From positions 4,610-68,609 of the forward strand of contig CAJUTJ010000106.1 in the NCBI GenBank assembly GCA_910589655.1: a stretch of 64,000 bases of DNA. The letters run 5' to 3'. This document shows, in pieces, positions 1 through 8,260 of this stretch. Under the pieces are notes generated by a model. It did not search any database, was not told the DNA's origin, and worked only from the letters and a program-made list of their open reading frames with translations. The position numbers and the translations under genes were made by a program. The DNA comes from an uncultured Acetatifactor sp. Its GTDB lineage: Bacteria > Bacillota > Clostridia > Lachnospirales > Lachnospiraceae. Position 1 is the first letter of the stretch. Each line of letters starts with the position of its first letter.

Positions 1-25
1 GGCAGCTTGTCTTACAAATTAGCAG

Positions 26-54
26 TTGACATTTCCAAAATGGTTTGCTAGAAT
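26..54 (+). promoter_or_regulatory. Sigma-70-type promoter for the sortase-LCP operon
   Basis: TTGACA at 26-31, a 17-base spacer and TAGAAT at 49-54 form a near-consensus promoter. Transcription would start near 61, leaving about 350 bases of leader before the first credible start codon at 408. Confidence 0.75.
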
Positions 55-60
55 TTATAG

Positions 61-407
61 ATGTTTAAGAGTTGTACTCCAAAATAATTGAATTCAGCTT
101 TTTTATCAAATATTATTTTTCGCAGATTATAGAAATCTGTGAAAGCATGTCCGGCTACATAGAGTATATGTAATAAAACATATTTTACACAGTTTACTAC
201 AAAAGTCATGAATCTTGCTTGCGGAAACCGCGAGGTGATTCGAGCTCCTTTGCACGAAATCCCGAGGCTGCTGTGTGTCAAACCCGCTGTACATTCAGGA
301 TTGTGTGCATCTTCATAGGAAACCCTCCGGGTTTCTTGCATGGCGGTGCAGCCGATTGTAGAAGAGCTCAGTACGATGATCAGGAAAAGGAAAGCAATAG
401 GAAAACC
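61..407 (+). other. Long untranslated leader before the sortase gene
   Basis: No convincing gene lies here. The reading frame of the sortase is open back to a TTG at 219, but that stretch has no ribosome binding site and no recognisable protein content. A 7-bp hairpin (GAAACCC, 3-base loop, GGGTTTC) lies at 319-335. I could not match the leader to a known riboswitch class. The length suggests post-transcriptional control, which is inference. Confidence 0.4.
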
Positions 408-1349
408 ATGGAAAAAAATCAAAAACCCGTTGGAAAAAACAACAAGATATGGAAGCTGATGCTGATTTTGTTTTTGGCGGCGGCAGGAATCGGTCTGGCC
501 GTTTTAAGCGTGCAGGCTTACAGGAAGCATCAGGCCGAAGCACAACTGGAGCAGCTGGCGGAGAGTACTTCGGGCAGCGCTCAGGGAAATCCCCGGCAGG
601 GAGAGTCTTCTCCTGCGGCGGCGTCCGGTACGGCGGCACAGGATTCGGAAGCCTTGCAAGGGCAGGACAATGCTCCGACACAGGGAACGGGGGCTTCTTC
701 CGCCGATGCGGCAGAAACGGCGGCGGAGGGGCTGCAGGCGCTGAAAGACATGGGGATTCCGATTCCGGAGAAGGAAGTGGATTTTGCGGATCTTCAGGCC
801 AATGTCAACAAGGACATTTATGCATGGATATACATACCCGATACCCTTGTGGATTATCCGGTGGTACAGCATCCGACAGATAACCTCTATTACCTGAATT
901 ACAACTTAGACGGCAGTAAGGGGTATCCCGGCTGTATCTACACGGAGGACTACAATGCGAAAGATTTTTCCGATCCCAATACGGTGATTTACGGGCATAA
1001 CATGAAAAACGGCACCATGTTTGCAGGACTCCATAAGTTTGAAGACGGCGAATATTTTAAAGAGCACCCCTATGTGTATATCTATACGGAAGAAGGGCTG
1101 TATGTTTATGAGATTTTTGCCGCCTATGAGAGCGGCAGCGAACACATTCTTTATAATAATGATTTTACGAATGATTATGCCTATTCGAAATATCTGGAAG
1201 GGATTTATTCTCTCAGATCTATGAACAGCAATGTGAAGGAGGACGTGGAAGTGACCACAGAGGATCGTATCGTGACGCTTTCCACTTGTGTAGCAAATAA
1301 ATCGGACAGACGCTACTTGGTACAGGGAGTGCTGCTGAATGAAGATTAA
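408..1349 (+). CDS. srtB: Class B sortase
   Basis: Membrane-anchored cysteine transpeptidase that cleaves sorting signals of secreted proteins and joins them to peptidoglycan or to each other. One membrane segment lies near residues 14-35, followed by an Ala/Ser/Gln-rich low-complexity linker to about residue 120 and the sortase fold. The catalytic triad is visible: His197 in YGHNMKNGTMF, Cys294 in TLSTC and Arg302 in the following strand. The TLSTC motif and the helical insertion before it fit class B. Start ATG 408 is preferred over an upstream TTG at 219 because a purine-rich stretch precedes it and the membrane segment follows directly. It overlaps the next gene by 11 bases, so the two are probably co-translated. 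A likely substrate is encoded two genes downstream. Confidence 0.9.
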   Translation: MEKNQKPVGKNNKIWKLMLILFLAAAGIGLAVLSVQAYRKHQAEAQLEQLAESTSGSAQGNPRQGESSPAAASGTAAQDSEALQGQDNAPTQGTGASSADAAETAAEGLQALKDMGIPIPEKEVDFADLQANVNKDIYAWIYIPDTLVDYPVVQHPTDNLYYLNYNLDGSKGYPGCIYTEDYNAKDFSDPNTVIYGHNMKNGTMFAGLHKFEDGEYFKEHPYVYIYTEEGLYVYEIFAAYESGSEHILYNNDFTNDYAYSKYLEGIYSLRSMNSNVKEDVEVTTEDRIVTLSTCVANKSDRRYLVQGVLLNED

Positions 1350-2457
1350 TATGACACGTCATACGAAGGTTAGGATATATCGTACTGTCGCATGGGTGCT
1401 GCTGGTGATCTTACTACTGGCTTTGGCGGGGATTGCTTTCTTTGCGGGAATGCAGATCTCGGGCAAAAACAGGCTGGATCGTTTTCAGGAGGGCGATGGC
1501 CCCTTGTTGAATCTGGCCGGGGCTGCGGGAAGGCTGGAGATTCCGGAGGAAGGGATATTGAACGAGACGGCGGCGGAGGCAGATGAGGACTGGCAGGAAG
1601 GAGATGTGCGCTATCAGGGTGTACACTATCGCTACAACGAAGACATCCTGACCTTTCTTTTTTTGGGGATAGACAAGGAATCGGAGGTAAAGCCTGTGGA
1701 AAACGGCTTGGACGGAGGACAATCGGATGCCATATTCCTTCTGGTGCTGGAACCTCATGCCAAAGAAATATTTGTGATTAGTATACCCAGAGACACTATG
1801 ACAGATATAGATGCCTATGATAAAGACGGGTATTTTGTGGCTACGGTAAAGGCACAGCTTACGCTGCAGCACGGTTACGGCGACGGAGCGGAACTGAGCT
1901 GTGAGCGCACAAAGAGGGCGGTGGCGAGACTGTTTTACGAACTGCCCATCCATGGCTACTGCGCCGTCAATATGGGAGCGGTTCCTTTGCTCAATGACGC
2001 TGTGGGCGGGGTGGAACTGGTGGCCATAGAGGATGTGATATACACCGACATCAAGGAAGGGGACAGAATCCTCTTAAAAGGAGAGGAAGCATACAATTAC
2101 CTGCATAACAGAGATACGGAGAATATGGGAGGCGCGGGAAGGAGGCTGGAACGTCAGAAGCAATATCTGACGGCTTATGCGGCCGTTGCAATGGAGAAGC
2201 TGAAAACCGATATTACCCTTCCGGTAACGCTCTATAATACCTTAAGCAAATATATGGTGACGGATATCTCCTTGGACGAGGTCAGTTATCTGGCCGTTCA
2301 GGTTCTGGGATATCATTTTGATGAAAACAATCTCTATTCTCTGGAGGGGGAGAATGTCATGGGAGAGCAGTACGAGGAATTCCATGTGGATGAGACAGCC
2401 CTCTATGAACTGATTTTAAAAATCTTTTATGAACCGGTATTAGGCCGCGAGGCTTGA
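1339..2457 (+). CDS. LCP (LytR-CpsA-Psr) family glycopolymer ligase
   Basis: LCP proteins transfer undecaprenyl-phosphate-linked glycopolymers onto peptidoglycan outside the membrane. An N-terminal cytoplasmic stub and one membrane segment (about residues 12-35) precede an acidic linker. The LCP domain follows from about residue 105, with LFLGIDKESEV, a QSDAIFLLVL segment and the characteristic ISIPRDTM motif carrying Arg and Asp. GGGAG at 1325-1329 sits 9 bases before ATG 1339; a second ATG is at 1351. It lies between the sortase and its putative substrate and upstream of a full polysaccharide locus. The simplest reading is that it attaches that polymer to the wall, which is inference from context. 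Confidence 0.9.
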   Translation: MKINMTRHTKVRIYRTVAWVLLVILLLALAGIAFFAGMQISGKNRLDRFQEGDGPLLNLAGAAGRLEIPEEGILNETAAEADEDWQEGDVRYQGVHYRYNEDILTFLFLGIDKESEVKPVENGLDGGQSDAIFLLVLEPHAKEIFVISIPRDTMTDIDAYDKDGYFVATVKAQLTLQHGYGDGAELSCERTKRAVARLFYELPIHGYCAVNMGAVPLLNDAVGGVELVAIEDVIYTDIKEGDRILLKGEEAYNYLHNRDTENMGGAGRRLERQKQYLTAYAAVAMEKLKTDITLPVTLYNTLSKYMVTDISLDEVSYLAVQVLGYHFDENNLYSLEGENVMGEQYEEFHVDETALYELILKIFYEPVLGREA

Positions 2458-2494
2458 TATAACCACATGATTATGAAGAAAGGAGAACACGCCA

Positions 2495-3232
2495 ATGAAA
2501 AAATTATCCAGTATGCTGGCTCTTGGCCTTGCGCTGGCTCTTACCTTAGGTATGACCGTAAGTGCAGCCGAGAGCCCTACCACAGAAGGGGCAGCTCCGG
2601 AGATGAAGGAAGAGCAGATAGTGGAATACACAGAGAAATCCGAAGCTCTGACACAGGCAGTCGGTGAAGTTACCACTACTGTCGGCGGTCAGGCCGTTAC
2701 ACTTGAGAAGGCTCCCGTAGCTCCCGAGACATTGCTTCAGGCGGAGATGATTGCGACGAATAAGGCAGCCGAGGCTGCAGGTGCTTTAAAGCTTCCCGAA
2801 GGGAAGACGGTTGAGAGCACCAAAGTAGTCGGCTCCGCTGACATTACACTTCCTGAAGGAACCGCGATTCCTGAGGAAGGCATTACGCTTGAGATCCCCA
2901 TCAGCGGGATTACGGCGGGTAAGACTTATGTTTTGCTGCATCTGACAGGCGGCAAGTGGGAGACCATTGTACCCAGTTCCGTTGCAAACGGAAAGGTGAC
3001 GGCTACCTTTAAGTCGCTTTCACCCATTGTTGCCAGTGAGGTCATCATTGCAGAAGTATCGGAAGATTCCGATGATGATTCCGACGATACCAATTCTTCA
3101 GGGGCACCTGCAGCGGCAAACCCTGCAACATCCCCTAAGACAGCCGAGACACTTCCCGTGGCAGGCGTTATGACATTGATCTGCCTTGTAGGCGCAGCAG
3201 TATGCGCAAACAAGATTCGCTACAACAAGTAA
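2495..3232 (+). CDS. Secreted protein with C-terminal sorting-like signal, probable sortase substrate
   Basis: A 245-residue exported protein with a signal peptide (MKKLSSMLALGLALALTLG, ending near VSA-AES). The body is Thr/Val/Glu-rich and appears beta-rich. An Asp/Ser-rich acidic stretch lies at about residues 188-200, and the C-terminal end has SPKTAETLP (Ser213 to Thr216), a hydrophobic segment and a basic tail (NKIRYNK). That is the layout of a sortase substrate, except that the expected Gly of an (S/P)PxTG motif is Ala217. AAAGGAG lies 9 bases before the start. Its position after a class B sortase and an LCP gene suggests a dedicated substrate. The function of the displayed domain is unknown. 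Confidence 0.75.
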   Translation: MKKLSSMLALGLALALTLGMTVSAAESPTTEGAAPEMKEEQIVEYTEKSEALTQAVGEVTTTVGGQAVTLEKAPVAPETLLQAEMIATNKAAEAAGALKLPEGKTVESTKVVGSADITLPEGTAIPEEGITLEIPISGITAGKTYVLLHLTGGKWETIVPSSVANGKVTATFKSLSPIVASEVIIAEVSEDSDDDSDDTNSSGAPAAANPATSPKTAETLPVAGVMTLICLVGAAVCANKIRYNK

Positions 3233-3276
3233 TTAACCGTTTCATACCATTTTGTACTTCTGAAACATGTGGTTGT

Positions 3277-3305
3277 CCTGCCTGCCCCTGAACGGGGGAG
3301 GCAGG
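3277..3305 (+). terminator. GC-rich hairpin between the sortase operon and the polysaccharide locus
   Basis: An imperfect stem pairs CCTGCC plus GCCCC with GGGG plus GGCAGG around a short loop. No T-tract follows, so it may be an attenuator, a processing site or a weak terminator rather than a full stop. Confidence 0.35.
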
Positions 3306-3340
3306 ATAAATAATTAAGATCGTGAAGGAAGCAGCTGCCT

Positions 3341-4522
3341 ATGGGCTGTAACAAGAAACCTGACGGATACATGAAAAAAATATTATACATAACCACCATA
3401 AGCGGATTCCTGCCTCAGTTTGAGAAAAATGATGTTAAGATCATGCAGGAGATGGGGTATGAAATACATTATGCTTCCAATTTCCATCATCCCGTATATC
3501 CATTCGATGAAAAAAAGTTAAAAGAGCAAGGCATTGTCTTACACCAGATAGATGTGTCAAAAAGTCCGCTCAAAATAAGGCGCAACGGCAGAGCCGTCCT
3601 GCAGCTGAAAGGGATTATAGACAGGGAAGGGATTCAAATGATTCACTGTCACAATCCTATGGGAGGAGTAGCGGGCAGAATGGCCGCCCATTTCAGTAAA
3701 AGGGATCCCTATGTGATTTACACGGCTCACGGATTGCATTTTTATCAAGGGGCGCCGCTCCTTAACTGGCTTTTTTTCTATCCGGCGGAAAGATTTTTGG
3801 CGAGATGGACGGATGCCCTTGTGACCATCAACGGGGAAGACTATCTCAGGGCAAAAAGAAAGTTCCGTTTAAAACCCCGGGGATTTGTGGAACAGATTCA
3901 TGGTGTGGGCGTTGACATGAACCGGTTTAAGCCCATGCCTGACACAGTGTCACAAAAGCGAAGGGAGCTTGGCATTCCGGAGAATGCGTTTCATATGGTT
4001 ACGGCGGCCGAGTTAAATGACAATAAGAACCAGAAGGTCATCATAGAAGCCATGGCAAAGCTGAATCGCAAAGATATTTACTATAGTTTATGCGGAAAGG
4101 GAGCCAACGAAGAAATGCTTCGAAAGCTGATTGCGGAAAAGCATTTGGAGGAACAGGTCAGGCTTCTGGGATTCCGCACAGATATGGAAAGTATTTTGCA
4201 GACGGCGGATGTTTTTGCATTTCCGTCCATTCGGGAAGGGCTTGGCATTGCTGCCGTGGAAGCTTTAGCCTGCGGCATACCCCTTGTAGTCTCCGACAAC
4301 AGAGGCTCCCGGGAGTATGCGGAAAATGAAATCAACGGCATTGTCTGCAAGCCGGATGATGTGGAGGGTTTCAGACAGGCTATAGAGGGACTGTATCAGG
4401 ATTCAACATATAGAAGGAGACTGGCCGGGAATTGCAGACGGTCGGCGGAAAAATTCAGCGTTGAGAAAACTATGGAAATCATGCGGACTGTGTATGAGAA
4501 AGCAGACCGGCTGAAGCCATAG
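3341..4522 (+). CDS. GT4-family glycosyltransferase
   Basis: A 393-residue GT-B enzyme likely transferring a sugar from a nucleotide donor to a lipid-linked acceptor at the cytoplasmic face. The N-terminal Rossmann half carries a short glycine-containing segment after ILYITTISGFLPQ. The C-terminal half has the GT4 signature with an E-x7-E arrangement in REGLGIAAVEALACGIPLVV (about residues 299-318). AAGGAAG lies 9 bases before ATG 3341. A second ATG at 3371 begins the conserved fold directly but lacks a binding site, so 3341 is preferred with some doubt. It opens the polysaccharide locus; sugar specificity cannot be read from sequence. Confidence 0.85.
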   Translation: MGCNKKPDGYMKKILYITTISGFLPQFEKNDVKIMQEMGYEIHYASNFHHPVYPFDEKKLKEQGIVLHQIDVSKSPLKIRRNGRAVLQLKGIIDREGIQMIHCHNPMGGVAGRMAAHFSKRDPYVIYTAHGLHFYQGAPLLNWLFFYPAERFLARWTDALVTINGEDYLRAKRKFRLKPRGFVEQIHGVGVDMNRFKPMPDTVSQKRRELGIPENAFHMVTAAELNDNKNQKVIIEAMAKLNRKDIYYSLCGKGANEEMLRKLIAEKHLEEQVRLLGFRTDMESILQTADVFAFPSIREGLGIAAVEALACGIPLVVSDNRGSREYAENEINGIVCKPDDVEGFRQAIEGLYQDSTYRRRLAGNCRRSAEKFSVEKTMEIMRTVYEKADRLKP

Positions 4523-4536
4523 GCAGAGGGGGAGCC

Positions 4537-5451
4537 ATGCCGGAGATATCTGTCATTATGGGAGTCTATAACCAATTTAACAGGGAAGTGCTCTTGACGG
4601 CCGTGAAGTCCGTTCTGAACCAAAGCTTTACGGATTTTGAATTTATCATTTATGACGACGGCTCTTATCCCGAGGCGGCGGAGCTTCTCAAAGAAGTGGA
4701 GCAATTGGATAAACGGATATTATTAATCGGACATACGGAGAACCACGGACTGGCTTTTTCGCTGAATGCCTGTATTCATAGAGCCAGAGGAAAATATATA
4801 GCAAGGATGGATGCGGATGATATCTCCTATCCGGACCGCCTGCAGAGACAAAAGGATTTTCTGGATAAGAACAAAGAGTTTTCTTGGGTGGGATGTAATA
4901 TTGAAGTCTTTGATGACGGGGGAATCTGGGGAAGGCGGCAGATGCCCGAGAGGCCGCAAGAGTCGGATTACCTGAAATATTCACCCTATGCCCATCCCAC
5001 CGTAATGTACCGGGCGGAGATTTTTGATTCCAATCATGACTATGCCGCCTCCAAGGAGACATTGCGGTGTGAAGACTATGAAATATTTATGCGGTTTCGG
5101 CAGGCCGGTCTGCGAGGCGCAAATCTACAGGAATATCTCTTTTGTTATCGGGAAGATATGTCTTCTTACAAAAAGAGAACATTCACACACCGTATAAACG
5201 AAGCACGGTGCAGGTACAGAAATTTTAAGTCTATGGGAATCCTGTTTCCAAAAGGGTGGCTGTACATACTCAGGCCCATAGCGGCAAGTCTGGTGCCCGA
5301 CAGAATGCTGGCATGGATGAAGCGCAGAGAATCATCAATCCCTGAAAAGGATGTTACGGATGGAGTGGTTGGAAATGAAAGGAAAGCGGAACTTTGCATT
5401 AGCAATACTGCTGGCTGTGAGCCAATTAACAGGCTGCGGTGCAGTCAATGA
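4537..5451 (+). CDS. GT2-family glycosyltransferase
   Basis: A 304-residue GT-A enzyme. It opens with ISVIMGVYNQ, has Asp40-Asp41 in the nucleotide-binding strand (IYDDGS) and the metal-binding DAD at residues 92-94 (RMDADDISYPDR). No membrane segment is evident. GGGGGAG lies just before the start. It follows the GT4 gene after 14 bases. Its last ~90 bases overlap the start of the next gene in another frame, which implies coupled translation or a shifted stop. Donor and acceptor are unknown. Confidence 0.85.
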   Translation: MPEISVIMGVYNQFNREVLLTAVKSVLNQSFTDFEFIIYDDGSYPEAAELLKEVEQLDKRILLIGHTENHGLAFSLNACIHRARGKYIARMDADDISYPDRLQRQKDFLDKNKEFSWVGCNIEVFDDGGIWGRRQMPERPQESDYLKYSPYAHPTVMYRAEIFDSNHDYAASKETLRCEDYEIFMRFRQAGLRGANLQEYLFCYREDMSSYKKRTFTHRINEARCRYRNFKSMGILFPKGWLYILRPIAASLVPDRMLAWMKRRESSIPEKDVTDGVVGNERKAELCISNTAGCEPINRLRCSQ

Positions 5452-6454
5452 CGCGGCCGTACCAACGGCGGAATACGAACAGTTTGCCGGATTGAACAGA
5501 TCCGTTGAGGCGGTGATTGATTTCCGTGAAAACGAAGCGTCTCCGGAAACGGGTATCTCCGGTGCGTCTCAAACCGGCACGGGGGCGGAGCTTTCCGGGC
5601 AAACAAATGCCGGAGACGGAACCGGACAGACGGGAACCGGCGGTCAGGACGGCACCGTACAGGGAGGCTTGCGGCAGGGAAATACCGGTCAGGGGAATTT
5701 GCAGTCAGGCAAAACAGGGCAAGGAAGCTTACCACAGGGGAATTCACAGCAAGGAAACACGCAGACAGGAAATTCCGGCCAAGGGAACTCACAGCACGGA
5801 AACGCACAGACAGGAAGTTCCGGCCAAGGGAACTCACAGCAAGGAAACACGCAGACAGGGAATTCCGGCCAAGGGAACACACAGACAGGAAATGTCGGTC
5901 AAGGAAGTTCGCAGCAAGGAAATACCGGTCAGGGAGCCGGAGACCAAGGGGATTCTGACCGGGACGGCAATTATCCGGGAACCGGAAACCAGAACGGCGC
6001 CGGGACTTCGGACGGAGACTCTGCGGAAGACACGGATTCGGAAGATACCGGGGAAGAGAATTCCGGTCAGGACGGCAGCCAAGGGGGAGCCTCTAATCCG
6101 GGAACCGATTCTCCGGGAGACACAAACCAAGGAAATCCGGGAGAAGGGAATCCCGGCGGGGAGGGAAATCCTTCGGGTGACGGAAACCAAGGGGGAGCCT
6201 CCGATCCGGGAACCGATTCTCCGGGAGACACAAACCAAGGAAATCCGGGAGAAGGGAATCCCGGCGGGGAGGGAAATCCTTCGGGTGACGGAAACCAAGG
6301 GGGAGCCTCCGGTTCGGGAACCGATTCTCCGGGAGACACAAACCAAGGAAATCCGGGAGAAGGGAATCCCGGCGGGGAGGGAAATCCTTCGGGTGACGGA
6401 AACCAAGGGGAAGCCTCCGATCCGGGAACCGATTCTCCGGAAGACACAAATTAA
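5360..6454 (+). CDS. Repeat-rich Gly/Asn/Gln lipoprotein
   Basis: A protein of about 364 residues with a lipoprotein signal: basic start, hydrophobic core and a lipobox ending in LTGC. After a short unique stretch it is almost entirely low-complexity. A 5-residue pattern (GQGNS/QQGNT/QTGNS) covers about 5670-5940, and three and a third copies of a 36-residue unit rich in Gly, Asn, Asp and Pro fill 6083-6451. It would form a flexible, hydrophilic surface chain. The 3' end of the upstream GT2 gene overlaps its signal-peptide region. ATGs at 5351, 5360 and 5375 are possible; 5360 has AAAAGG 9 bases upstream. Function is unknown; a wall-spanning spacer is one guess. Confidence 0.7.
   Translation: MEWLEMKGKRNFALAILLAVSQLTGCGAVNDAAVPTAEYEQFAGLNRSVEAVIDFRENEASPETGISGASQTGTGAELSGQTNAGDGTGQTGTGGQDGTVQGGLRQGNTGQGNLQSGKTGQGSLPQGNSQQGNTQTGNSGQGNSQHGNAQTGSSGQGNSQQGNTQTGNSGQGNTQTGNVGQGSSQQGNTGQGAGDQGDSDRDGNYPGTGNQNGAGTSDGDSAEDTDSEDTGEENSGQDGSQGGASNPGTDSPGDTNQGNPGEGNPGGEGNPSGDGNQGGASDPGTDSPGDTNQGNPGEGNPGGEGNPSGDGNQGGASGSGTDSPGDTNQGNPGEGNPGGEGNPSGDGNQGEASDPGTDSPEDTN
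5670..5940 (+). repeat. 15-bp in-frame repeats in the lipoprotein gene
   Basis: Repeated pentapeptides such as GQGNS, QQGNT and QTGNS are encoded by near-identical 15-bp units, some grouped into 45-bp blocks. All length changes stay in frame. Confidence 0.75.
6083..6451 (+). repeat. 108-bp tandem repeats (3.4 copies) in the lipoprotein gene
   Basis: Units at 6083-6190, 6191-6298 and 6299-6406 plus a partial unit at 6407-6451 are almost identical. Each encodes a 36-residue block beginning GGAS and ending GDGNQ. The near identity points to recent expansion. Confidence 0.9.
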
Positions 6455-6587
6455 GGAGCTTACTCCGCTGCATTGATTTGTGAGGACTGTGTCCATAGGA
6501 CAGATTTTTCCGTTTCCTGATGGGGCGATAATACCGGAATGGCAGGAAGTACAGACTCTTGCGGAAGCGCGTGGGAAAGGTATGGAT

Positions 6588-8063
6588 ATGAGCGGGGGAC
6601 AGAGGGAAGATTCCAGATATGATGAGTACACGGCCATTCTTGCAGAAAACCCTGTATACCGACATGCATTTGAGGGGGCATGTGAGGAATACCTGCGCAG
6701 GAACGGGAAGCAAATGCCCCTTGACAGCAGATTGTATCTTATGGTATTTGCCCCTTCTCTGATCGGATTTGTGAACTGGGTTATGGAGCAGGCGGCAGCT
6801 GCGGGTAAGGACAGGCTGTATTTCTTAAGCCGCGACGGTTATCAAATGTATTTAATCGGGAGACAACTGTCTGCGTACAGGAACCTGCCCGTTGATTGCA
6901 GATATTTACATGTGTCCAGATACTCTATGAGGATTCCGGGATATCACTTAAACATGGAAAAGTGCATAGACAGTATCTGCGTCGGAGGAATTGACGTTAC
7001 GCCGCTGAAAATCCTGAGAAGAGGCGCGCTGACAGAGGAAGAATGCAGACTGGTAATCAAAGAATTGCATCTGGAGGCGATACAGAATAAGGTTCTGAAT
7101 TTCCGTCAGGTGACGGGGCTTAAGGAGCGCCTTGCGGTAAGCGGAAGCTTAAAGAAATATATCCGAAAGCATTCTCTGGCGGCCTATGACAAAGCAATAG
7201 GATATCTGAAACAGGAGGGATTGTGTAAGGACAGCCGGTATGCCATAGCAGACAGCGGCTGGGTGGGCACGCTGCAATGCTCCATTGAAGGCTTGGTGCA
7301 AAGCATAAATTCCGGGATAGAGGTGGAAGGATATTATTTTGGAATGTATGAACTTCCGGAAGGAGCCAAGAGGGAGAGGTTTCATCCGTATTACTTCTCA
7401 GCCGTTCATGGGACGGCCCGGAAAGCGCGTTTCAGCAATTCTCTTTTCGAGACTATTGTCTCCGCAGAGGAGGGAATGACCCTTGCGTATGGGGAAGAAA
7501 ACGGGAAGTATGTCCCCATTGTGCTGGAGCGGGGTAATCCCAATGCGGGACAGTTGAGGCGCAATGCAGAAGCATTGGAACTGTTTCTGCATCAGCTGGG
7601 GACGGAATGCGGCAGCTCTTGCGGGCAGGACGGGAAAAGGGAAAATGGCTTTGGCAAAAAAACGGAAGATAACGGCGTAGAATTTGCGGAAAGGCTGTTG
7701 GGGAAATTTATGTCGGAGCCAACGGCATTAGAATATGACTGTTACGGGAAAGATTTCTTCTCGGATGATGTATTTGACGATTGTCAAAGAGAGGCAGCGG
7801 CAAAGCTTACTTGGGAGCAGATCAAGGATCAAAGACTTTTAAGCAAACTGCTGACTATCAGCGGAATGAAAAAGGCGGTAATCCATGAAAGCGCATGGCT
7901 GGAGGGCAGCGCATTTGGGGCGGCATACAGGCAGGATGCTTTCGGCGCTTCGGATCCGGAACGGCGGCTCCGGGCCGAATGGCGGCATATCAGACGGTAT
8001 AAAAGCTTTATTTACCTGCGGAAACAACTGAAAGCTTTCCGGCGATTATTAATGGCCAAATAG
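6588..8063 (+). CDS. HAD-like protein of polysaccharide loci (COG5610-like)
   Basis: A protein of about 491 residues, apparently soluble. The recognisable segments are DRLYFLSRDGYQMY and, later, ADSGWVGTLQ, which resemble conserved blocks of HAD-superfamily proteins fused to or found with glycosyltransferases in polysaccharide clusters. A classical catalytic DxDxT was not found, so phosphatase activity is uncertain. ATG 6588 is chosen because GGGAAAGG lies 7 bases upstream. The frame stays open to a GTG at 6480, but the only binding site there is 21 bases away. A 197-base gap without a gene follows. Role in the pathway unknown; family assignment is moderate. Confidence 0.55.
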   Translation: MSGGQREDSRYDEYTAILAENPVYRHAFEGACEEYLRRNGKQMPLDSRLYLMVFAPSLIGFVNWVMEQAAAAGKDRLYFLSRDGYQMYLIGRQLSAYRNLPVDCRYLHVSRYSMRIPGYHLNMEKCIDSICVGGIDVTPLKILRRGALTEEECRLVIKELHLEAIQNKVLNFRQVTGLKERLAVSGSLKKYIRKHSLAAYDKAIGYLKQEGLCKDSRYAIADSGWVGTLQCSIEGLVQSINSGIEVEGYYFGMYELPEGAKRERFHPYYFSAVHGTARKARFSNSLFETIVSAEEGMTLAYGEENGKYVPIVLERGNPNAGQLRRNAEALELFLHQLGTECGSSCGQDGKRENGFGKKTEDNGVEFAERLLGKFMSEPTALEYDCYGKDFFSDDVFDDCQREAAAKLTWEQIKDQRLLSKLLTISGMKKAVIHESAWLEGSAFGAAYRQDAFGASDPERRLRAEWRHIRRYKSFIYLRKQLKAFRRLLMAK

Positions 8064-8260
8064 CCGGTGCAAAACCGTTTGCATGGTTCTTTCCGGCTTG
8101 GCGGCAGCTTCCGGATTGCTTGTTCCGCCGCCGGCATATCCGGAAGAGCAGATGGCTGGTATGCAAATCATTGAAATGTAAACAGACGGTGCAGAAACCG
8201 TTTTGAAGCCGGAAAGCGTATACGGTATTTTCGGAAATAAGGAAGGGCACGGGGATAGAA

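Noticed and set aside
61..407. Riboswitch in the sortase leader
   Set aside because: The length is suggestive, but I could not match conserved core sequences or a switching helix; only one small hairpin is convincing.
5517..6476. Second long frame through the lipoprotein repeats
   Set aside because: It arises because the repeat units are multiples of three and lack stops in this frame. It has no signal peptide or binding site, whereas the chosen frame has a lipobox.
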